64,000 bases of DNA from Erysipelatoclostridium sp. An173. GTDB taxonomy: Bacteria > Bacillota_I > Bacilli_A > Erysipelotrichales > Coprobacillaceae. The notes under the pieces were generated by a model that was not told where the DNA came from, searched no databases, and worked only from the letters and a program-made list of their open reading frames with translations. Of the stretch, positions 58,788 through 64,000 are shown in pieces (within the stretch, counting starts at the first letter, position 1; each line of letters begins with the position of its first letter). The translations under genes and the position numbers were made by a program. The stretch is from NCBI RefSeq assembly GCF_002160495.1, contig NZ_NFKR01000004.1, positions 62,001-126,000 on the forward strand. The letters are read 5' to 3'.

Positions 58788-60553
58788 TGGATCGTCAGAT
58801 GATTAAAGATAAACTTTCATTATTACCGTTACAACCTGGTTGTTATTTAATGAAGGATAAAAATAATGAAGTTATTTATGTAGGGAAAGCAAAGAAACTT
58901 AAAAATAGGGTATCTTCTTATTTTGTTGGGGCTCATAATTATAAAACGACAAAATTAGTCCAGGAAATTGTTGATTTTGATTATATTGTAACTGATTCTG
59001 AAAAAGAAGCGTTGCTATTAGAGATCAATTTAATTAAAGATTATTCTCCAAAGTATAATATCTCTTTTATGGATAATAAATATTATCCTTATATTCAATT
59101 AACTAGAGAGAAAAATCCGCGTTTAAGAATTGTTCGTAATGCCCAGGATAAAAAACATAAACACTTTGGACCATTTCCTGATGGAACAGCAGCTAGAGAG
59201 ACCTTTAAATTATTAAATCGTTTATTTCCGTTGCGTAAATGTAATCATATTCCTAAAAAGCCATGTTTATATTATTCGTTAAATCAATGTGTAGCTCCTT
59301 GTTTACAAGAAGTCGATGAAGCAGTTTATAAAGAAATAACATCAGGAATTACTAAATTTATTCAAGGTGATACTAAAGAAGTTATTAATAGTTTAACTGA
59401 TAAAATGATGGCTGCCAGTGAAGTTCAAAATTATGAACTGGCCAAAGAATGTCGGGACTTGATTGCGCATATTCAACATGTTACAAGTAAACAGCATGTC
59501 CAATTCAATGATTTGGTTGACCGGGATATTGTTGGTTACTATCATGATAAGGGATATTTATGTTTGCAATTGTTTTTCATGCGAAATGGAAAATTATTGG
59601 CTCGTGATTTAAATCTGGTTCCGTTACAAGATGATTTTCAAGAACAGATTATTTCGTTTTTAGTAAGTTTTTATCAAGAAAATACTGAACCTAAAGAATT
59701 ATTAGTACCTAAAGATTTGGATGTTGATTTGTTGAAGGAGATTATTACATGTAAAATAATCAAGCCTCAAAAAGGAAATAAAGCTAGTCTAGTGGAAATG
59801 GCTAATGAAAATGCTAAAGAGCAGTTAGAAAAGAAGTTTTTGCTGATTCAAAAAAACGAAGCAGCAACAATTGGTGCTATCAAGCAATTAGGACAGCTAT
59901 TGGATATTCCATTACCTAGAAGAATTGAGTTGTTTGATAACTCAAATATTCAAGGAGCTTATGCGGTAGCTGGGATGGTATGTTTTAAAGATGGAGTTCC
60001 ATCAAAAAAAGATTATCGTAAATTTAAAATTAAAACCGTTGAAGGACCTGATGATTATGCCAGTATGAAAGAAGTAATATATCGTCGCTACTATCGAGTA
60101 TTGATGGAAGGATTAGAAAGACCGGATTTAATAATTGTCGATGGTGGTAAAGGGCAGATCAAGGTAGCTAAAGAAGTAATAGATGGTTTAAATTTAAATA
60201 TAAAAGTATGTGGGTTAGCTAAAGATGATCGGCATTCTACTTCGATGTTATTAGACAGTGATGGTAATGAGGTTAAAATTGATCGTAAAAGTGAATTATT
60301 CTTTTTACTTACTAGAATGCAAGATGAAGTGCATCGTTATGCTATTAGTTTCCATAAAAATGTTCGTTCTAAATCGCTGTTTCAGTCGATATTAGATGAT
60401 GTTGAAGGCATTGGTCCTAAACGGAAAAAACTTTTATTACGTAAATTTGGTAGCGTTAAACGTTTAAAAGAAGCAAGCTTACAACAGCTTGAAGAACTAT
60501 TACCAAAAGACGTAGCAGCAAATCTGTTCAATGTACTAAAAGATGACACTTAA
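58787..60553 (+). CDS. uvrC: Excinuclease ABC subunit C
   Basis: 588-residue nucleotide-excision-repair nuclease. GIY-YIG domain (PGCYLMKDKNNEVIYVGKAKKLKNRVSSYF), four-Cys region (LRKCNHIPKKPCLYYSLNQCVAPC), UVR motif (around residues 200-235, NYELAKECRDLI), RNase H-like endonuclease core (RIELFDNSNIQGAYAVAGMVCFKDG, IIVDGGKGQ) and C-terminal helix-hairpin-helix (DVEGIGPKRKKLLLRKFGS). Complete. It makes both incisions at lesions with UvrAB. Confidence 0.96.
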   Translation: MDRQMIKDKLSLLPLQPGCYLMKDKNNEVIYVGKAKKLKNRVSSYFVGAHNYKTTKLVQEIVDFDYIVTDSEKEALLLEINLIKDYSPKYNISFMDNKYYPYIQLTREKNPRLRIVRNAQDKKHKHFGPFPDGTAARETFKLLNRLFPLRKCNHIPKKPCLYYSLNQCVAPCLQEVDEAVYKEITSGITKFIQGDTKEVINSLTDKMMAASEVQNYELAKECRDLIAHIQHVTSKQHVQFNDLVDRDIVGYYHDKGYLCLQLFFMRNGKLLARDLNLVPLQDDFQEQIISFLVSFYQENTEPKELLVPKDLDVDLLKEIITCKIIKPQKGNKASLVEMANENAKEQLEKKFLLIQKNEAATIGAIKQLGQLLDIPLPRRIELFDNSNIQGAYAVAGMVCFKDGVPSKKDYRKFKIKTVEGPDDYASMKEVIYRRYYRVLMEGLERPDLIIVDGGKGQIKVAKEVIDGLNLNIKVCGLAKDDRHSTSMLLDSDGNEVKIDRKSELFFLLTRMQDEVHRYAISFHKNVRSKSLFQSILDDVEGIGPKRKKLLLRKFGSVKRLKEASLQQLEELLPKDVAANLFNVLKDDT

Positions 60554-60563
60554 AAATAAAATT

Positions 60564-60583
60564 CTCATATATTATAATATGAG
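60564..60583 (+). promoter_or_regulatory. Inverted repeat over the -10 and SD of the LuxR-type mini gene
   Basis: CTCATAT (60564-60570) and ATATGAG (60577-60583) flank ATTATA. A TATAAT lies at 60573-60578, and the 3' arm runs into GAGGTGA, the SD. It could be an operator or an SD-sequestering hairpin. Confidence 0.55.
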
Positions 60584-60594
60584 GTGAATTGATG

Positions 60595-60798
60595 ATGAAT
60601 ATTATCCTGACCCCAAGGGAAAAGGAAATTTTTGATTTGCTTGTAAAAAATCAGTCTACTAAAGAAATTGCTAAAACATTAGGGATAAGTGAAAAAACAG
60701 TTCGTAATCACATTTCTAATGTGATCCAAAAATTAGGGGTTGATTCACGAATTCAAGCGGTTTTTGAGTTGATTAGATTTAAGGAATTAGAATTATAG
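60595..60798 (+). CDS. Stand-alone LuxR/GerE-type HTH regulator
   Basis: 67-69 residues consisting only of a LuxR C-terminal HTH (ILTPREKEIFDLLVKNQSTKEIAKTLGISEKTVRNHISNVIQKLGVDSRIQAVFELIRF). It has no receiver or sensing domain, so it resembles GerE of Bacillus sporulation in layout. Three in-frame starts (TTG 60589, ATG 60592, ATG 60595) follow GAGGTGA; the last has the best spacing. A terminator overlaps its end. It may act on nearby envelope or spore genes; target unknown. Confidence 0.88.
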   Translation: MNIILTPREKEIFDLLVKNQSTKEIAKTLGISEKTVRNHISNVIQKLGVDSRIQAVFELIRFKELEL

Positions 60799-60813
60799 GC
60801 TAATTCCTTTTTT
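60781..60813 (+). terminator. Terminator of the LuxR-type mini gene
   Basis: Ten-bp stem (60781-60790 with 60800-60809), T run; the stem begins inside the coding end. Confidence 0.88.
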
Positions 60814-60828
60814 GTTATGTAAAATATT

Positions 60829-61062
60829 TATAATATCTATAGTCATGGTGTTTTTAAGGAATATACTAAAACGGGTTTTGATTATTGTTTTACATATAAA
60901 TCAGTGATTAAGGCTTTATATTAGATGTGGAATTAAACTTTCCATTCTATATAAAATTTTGATAAAATATATAGTCATGGCATTTTTTTGGGAAATATGC
61001 TAAAATAGGTTGTAATTGTTATTTAATATATAGATTAGTGGTTATATTAATAATGTAGATTT
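60829..61062. repeat. Diverged direct tandem repeat in a non-coding gap
   Basis: Two units of about 100 bp with a period of 132 bp, sharing ATAGTCATGG at 60839-60848 and 60971-60980. Similar following sequence includes a TACTAAAAC / TGCTAAAAT block and a CAGTGATTA / TAGTGGTTA block. About three quarters of positions match by eye. Each copy has a TATAAT-like box just before the shared block. No ORF or stable hairpin was seen. Function unknown; a repeated promoter or regulatory unit is possible. Confidence 0.6.
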
Positions 61063-61102
61063 TTTAAATATAGTTTTAATATGATTGAATAAGGGTGATT
61101 TT

Positions 61103-62266
61103 ATGAAACTTAGAAAAGGACATTTATATATAATTGTTACATTGTGTTTTGTAATATCTTTTGTTGCCATTAATTGTAAATATGATCGTTTTTATCGTGT
61201 TAATGGAATTAACAATGATAATCGTGCTTTAATAGAGATGTATTTAGATGAACAGGAACAAGAATATTTAATCGAAAATGCTATTCCTGTAAACGAGTTT
61301 ATTAAATATATTACTTATTCAGAGTTTAATCTAGAATATTATCAATTTTATAATGCGTTAGATAAAACTAAAAAATATAGTAATTATGATGAATTGATTT
61401 CAGTAGCCAATCAGTTAGCTAATAAATTAGAAGTAGCTTATGGTAATGATGCTATTTCATATTGTGATACGCTAGTTCATAATGATCTGGTTTTAGCTTA
61501 TATTAATCAAGATTCTTTTGATTTTGATAATATTGATTATTATCAGTTAATTCGTTCAATATACGATGAAAGTGATTATAGCTATATTAGTGATACAAAT
61601 AAATATATTCAAATCATGCAAGAAGATGAAGACTTAAATGATGATGATTTATATGATCAGGTTAAGGAATTAAGCGCTAATTTTACTAAAACATCATTGG
61701 CAACGTTGTTCAATACTGAATTACAGCCAAATGCTCAAAGGATTTATAATCCAAGTGAGCCAACATTAGTGGTTAATAATACAACATATATTGGTGGCTA
61801 TGAACCGAAAAATCTTGTTACTACATTAGGTATTCCAAGAACAAATTATTCTATGTATTTACAAGAAGAAACATTTAATCATTTATTGGAAATGTATCGG
61901 GCTTGTTATCAAGAATGTGGTAGTGGAATGATTTTAACAAAAGCCTATGTTGGTTATGATGTAGCTACTTTAGAAGATCGTGGGGTAGTTGCCGGATATA
62001 ACGAATTCCAATTAGGTAATACTGTTACATTGCAACAATTAGAAATTAGTGTCGAAGATTTTGTGGAAACAGAAATTTATCAATGGCTATTAAATCATAG
62101 TTATGAATACGGATTTGTTCTTCGTTATCCGGCTGATAAAACAATTATAACTGGTCATGAATTTAATCCAACGATATTTAGATACGTTGGTGTTGAAGTA
62201 GCAACAACTATGCATCAGCAGAACTTATGTTTAGAAGAATATAATAATTTAAATGTTAATGAATAA
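61103..62266 (+). CDS. VanY-like protein with the catalytic zinc site lost
   Basis: 387 residues with an N-terminal membrane anchor (about 8-26) and an extracellular region. The C-terminal 90 residues align with the D,D-carboxypeptidase VanY family (YQWLLNHSYEYGFVLRYPADKTIITG, FRYVGVEVATTM, LCLEEYN). The zinc residues are replaced: the S-x-H-x-x-G-x-A-x-D motif reads NEFQLGNTVT (His to Phe302, Asp to Thr309), and EPWHFRYVG reads NPTIFRYVG (His to Ile358). It is therefore probably a non-enzymatic peptidoglycan-binding protein. The ATG at 61103 after AAGGGTG is preferred over a TTG at 61085. Confidence 0.8.
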   Translation: MKLRKGHLYIIVTLCFVISFVAINCKYDRFYRVNGINNDNRALIEMYLDEQEQEYLIENAIPVNEFIKYITYSEFNLEYYQFYNALDKTKKYSNYDELISVANQLANKLEVAYGNDAISYCDTLVHNDLVLAYINQDSFDFDNIDYYQLIRSIYDESDYSYISDTNKYIQIMQEDEDLNDDDLYDQVKELSANFTKTSLATLFNTELQPNAQRIYNPSEPTLVVNNTTYIGGYEPKNLVTTLGIPRTNYSMYLQEETFNHLLEMYRACYQECGSGMILTKAYVGYDVATLEDRGVVAGYNEFQLGNTVTLQQLEISVEDFVETEIYQWLLNHSYEYGFVLRYPADKTIITGHEFNPTIFRYVGVEVATTMHQQNLCLEEYNNLNVNE

Positions 62267-62291
62267 AACGAGCTTGATTGGCTCGTTTTTT
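62265..62291 (+). terminator. Terminator after the VanY-like gene
   Basis: Nine-bp stem (62265-62273 with 62281-62289), T run. Confidence 0.9.
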
Positions 62292-62350
62292 TATTTAAAA
62301 TAATCATTTTAAAATCGATAGTTCATATGATTATAATGGGGTGACCAGAA

Positions 62351-63262
62351 ATGAAGAAAAAGCTTTTAATAATTTTTGCTATCGGTATTTGTGCTGTGGC
62401 TAGTTTTGTTTATTTGAAAAATAATAATGAAAAAGAAAAAACAGCTAACACAAATGATCCAAATTATCAAACTGTTGTTTTTAAAGATAAACAAGATACA
62501 TTAGTTCCTATAACAGTTGATTTTGCTAGAGAAATGGAAGATGATACAAAATATAGAAATATGATTGAAGTGATGAAATCAACCGACTATGAATATTTAG
62601 GATTATATCCTATTTTAGATTCCAATTTACAAGTAAATGCTATTTCTTTAAATGAAAACTCATTAACATTTGATTTAAGTGATCATTTATATGTAAATAA
62701 TAATCAGGAAGCATTAGATATTTTAGAAATGTTTTCTTATGTATTTTGTGTTGATGGTGTTAAAAAAGTTAATTTAAAAATAAATGGTAATGATATAAGT
62801 GAAATTCCTAATAGTACGATACCTACTAGCTGTATTACTGATAATTTAGGCATAAATAATTTTGAATCAGCTACGAATTATATTTATAAAACAACGCCAG
62901 TAGTAGTTTATAATACTAAAAAAATAAATAATAAAGAATATTATGTTCCAATTACAAAAAGAGTAGAAACAAATGCTACCGATATAGATACAAAAGTTGC
63001 TTTGATGTTAGAAGAAATCGAATATGATAAACCGCTAAGTTTAGTAGATAGCTGCTCGTTGCAAGAAGGGGTATTAACGATTCATCTAGCACCAAATATT
63101 TTAAATGATAATGAATCGATAGATAATACATTATATAATCGTATCGTTAAGTCAGCTAATCATCTTGATAATGTTGAAAGTGTTTCGATTTTTATTGATG
63201 ATCAGGAAATTTTACCAGTTGAAGATGTTAATGGTGAAGTTGATAATCGAATAAAAATATAA
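62351..63262 (+). CDS. GerMN-domain membrane-anchored protein
   Basis: 303 residues: membrane anchor or signal (KLLIIFAIGICAVASFVYL), then two GerMN-like modules. One is around residues 90-165 (AISLNENSLTFDLSDHLYV, EALDILEMFSYVFC, VKKVNLKINGNDI) and the other around 205-295 (DTKVALMLEEIEYD, EGVLTIHLAPNIL, VESVSIFIDDQEI). GerM-type proteins localise at the spore septum or envelope. The next gene encodes a YsnB/YfcE phosphoesterase, which matches the gerM-rph-ysnA-ysnB neighbourhood of Bacillus. GGGGTGA precedes the ATG. Confidence 0.82.
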   Translation: MKKKLLIIFAIGICAVASFVYLKNNNEKEKTANTNDPNYQTVVFKDKQDTLVPITVDFAREMEDDTKYRNMIEVMKSTDYEYLGLYPILDSNLQVNAISLNENSLTFDLSDHLYVNNNQEALDILEMFSYVFCVDGVKKVNLKINGNDISEIPNSTIPTSCITDNLGINNFESATNYIYKTTPVVVYNTKKINNKEYYVPITKRVETNATDIDTKVALMLEEIEYDKPLSLVDSCSLQEGVLTIHLAPNILNDNESIDNTLYNRIVKSANHLDNVESVSIFIDDQEILPVEDVNGEVDNRIKI

Positions 63263-63314
63263 TATGATTTCTTTTTTTTGACTGATTGTGTATAATGTTG
63301 TTTAGGTGATGAAA

Positions 63315-63782
63315 GTGAAAAAGATAGTAGTAATGTCAGATAGCCATGGTTATCATCGGGCAATTGAAGAAGTAAGAGATTTAGAACCTGATGGTGATGT
63401 ATATGTTCATTGTGGTGATAGTGAGGCAGAACCAGAATTACTTGAAGGCTGGGTTGTTGTTCGAGGTAATAATGACTGGTTTTATCCTTATGATGAAGAA
63501 GCTGTTTTTGAAATTGAAGGGGTGCGGTTTTTAGTAACTCATGGACATCGTTATGGCTATTATAATCGTAAAGAAGCAATGGTTGATGATTTGAAACGGC
63601 ATTATTGTGATGTGTTGTTATCTGGTCATACGCATGTTCCTCAATTTGAAGAAGAATCTGGTTTTTATTTGATCAATCCTGGTTCGACAACTTTACCTAG
63701 ACGCGGCAGTGATAAGATGTATTGTGTGATAAATGTCGACGATGGTAAAATAGATGTAAAATTTAAACAAATTTTTTTCTAA
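63315..63782 (+). CDS. YfcE/YsnB-type metallophosphoesterase
   Basis: 155-residue calcineurin-like phosphodiesterase. The metal-binding motifs are complete: VMSDSHG (Asp, His), HCGDSE, VRGNNDW, VTHGHRYG and LLSGHTHVPQ. The GTG at 63315 lies 5 nt after AGGTGA and gives the typical VKKIVVMSDSHG start; an ATG at 63309 lies in the SD. Natural substrate is uncertain (YfcE acts on model phosphodiesters). Last protein gene before tRNA-Arg(TCT). Confidence 0.93.
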   Translation: MKKIVVMSDSHGYHRAIEEVRDLEPDGDVYVHCGDSEAEPELLEGWVVVRGNNDWFYPYDEEAVFEIEGVRFLVTHGHRYGYYNRKEAMVDDLKRHYCDVLLSGHTHVPQFEEESGFYLINPGSTTLPRRGSDKMYCVINVDDGKIDVKFKQIFF

Positions 63783-63788
63783 AAACAC

Positions 63789-63817
63789 TTGCACTTCTCT
63801 TTTAGATATGCTATTAT
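63789..63817 (+). promoter_or_regulatory. Promoter of tRNA-Arg(TCT)
   Basis: TTGCAC (63789-63794), 17 bp, TATTAT (63812-63817) with an extended -10 TG at 63809-63810; the tRNA starts 24 nt after the -10. Confidence 0.8.
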
Positions 63818-63840
63818 ATATGAGCAGTCAGGAAAGAGAG

Positions 63841-63917
63841 GTCTACGTAGCTCAGCTGGATAGAGCACACGCCTTCTAAGCGTGCGGTCAGGGGTTCGAA
63901 TCCCTTCGTGGACGCCA
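63841..63917 (+). tRNA. tRNA-Arg, anticodon TCT
   Basis: 77 nt with encoded CCA. Acceptor GTCTACG pairs with CGTGGAC (one GU), D-arm GCTC/GAGC, anticodon stem CACGC/GCGTG with loop CTTCTAA (anticodon TCT), T-arm AGGGGTTCGAATCCCT. It reads AGA, a major Arg codon in AT-rich genomes. Confidence 0.97.
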
Positions 63918-63950
63918 TTTGAAAAATAATGAGATTGATAAAATCTCTTG

Positions 63951-63981
63951 AAACCCTTGGTGTTAATCAAGGGTTTTTATT
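63951..63981 (+). terminator. Terminator of tRNA-Arg(TCT)
   Basis: Nine-bp stem (63951-63959 with 63968-63976), followed by T residues. A smaller GAGATT/AATCTC hairpin (63931-63947) lies before it. Confidence 0.88.
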
Positions 63982-64000
63982 TTGCGATTTATTAGTTTTA

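Noticed and set aside
63779-63970. Minus-strand ORF antisense to tRNA-Arg(TCT)
   Set aside because: It is the reverse strand of a tRNA gene; such ORFs arise by chance.
1-64000. CRISPR array, prophage or transposon
   Set aside because: No regularly spaced repeats with unique spacers, no transposase or integrase motifs and no phage structural genes were seen.

Overview
The window is strongly AT-rich, with dense short operons, AGGAGG-type ribosome binding sites and standard stop codons (TGA is used as a genuine stop, for example at 38937-38939 and 41214-41216). Gene content points to a strictly or facultatively fermentative, spore-lineage Firmicute. Pyruvate formate-lyase with its activase, two Opp peptide importers, a GerM-like protein, a DNPR-type (meso-DAP) MurE, DUF1836 and PadR/HAAS modules together suggest an Erysipelotrichia-type gut bacterium (Thomasclavelia/Coprobacillus-like). 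That placement is inference. I saw no intact transposase, integrase, phage cluster or CRISPR array.

Layout. 1-3.0 kb: end of pflB, pflA and a ROK fructokinase. 3.0-8.2 kb: a membrane-anchored arylsulfotransferase-like protein (minus strand), then a PadR / HAAS-DUF1700 / DUF4097 / PspC envelope module under a consensus promoter with a perfect inverted repeat, then a GH32 fructosidase (minus). 8.3-22.4 kb: two complete oligopeptide ABC transporters (oppABCDF), each with a hairpin between the binding-protein gene and the permease genes. Between them, on the minus strand, lie peptidase T and a lipid kinase. 22.4-32.8 kb: small membrane proteins, RNase H, a membrane-anchored thermonuclease, a glycosyltransferase, a candidate small RNA, cysE, a PAP2 phosphatase, an AI-2E-type permease, an aminotransferase, a frameshifted aldo/keto reductase, and MerR and LysR regulators. 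32.9-38 kb is decaying accessory DNA: a GH78 rhamnosidase gene with two in-frame stops, an acyltransferase, a small orphan gene with a broken paralogue, and a duplicated tRNA terminator beside tRNA-Arg(CCG). 38-45 kb: an ECF sigma / RsgI-like anti-sigma operon led by a Cys/His-rich secreted protein, a second lipid kinase, a manganese (yybP-ykoY) riboswitch in front of a P-type ATPase, and a second ECF sigma with a mini membrane partner. 45-51 kb: a MurE homologue, a ParB-like small protein, and a metF / MetH-activation / metH operon (minus). 51-64 kb is mostly housekeeping: hemolysin III, lspA-rluD-comEB, RNase HIII, cvpA-mutS2-uvrC, a LuxR/GerE-type mini regulator, a VanY-like protein lacking its zinc ligands, a GerMN protein, a YfcE-type phosphoesterase and tRNA-Arg(TCT).

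How the genes work together. Peptides imported by the two Opp systems can be trimmed by PepT. Sucrose or fructan use could combine GH32 and the ROK fructokinase. Methionine synthesis uses a split MetH whose reactivation domain is a separate gene. Two ECF sigma modules and the PadR module are separate envelope-sensing circuits. The most distinctive items are the metal-ligand-rich ECF operon (38062-39672), the inactive VanY-like protein preceded by a diverged tandem repeat (60829-62266), the isolated promoter-hairpin-terminator unit (25877-26014) and the arylsulfotransferase homologue.
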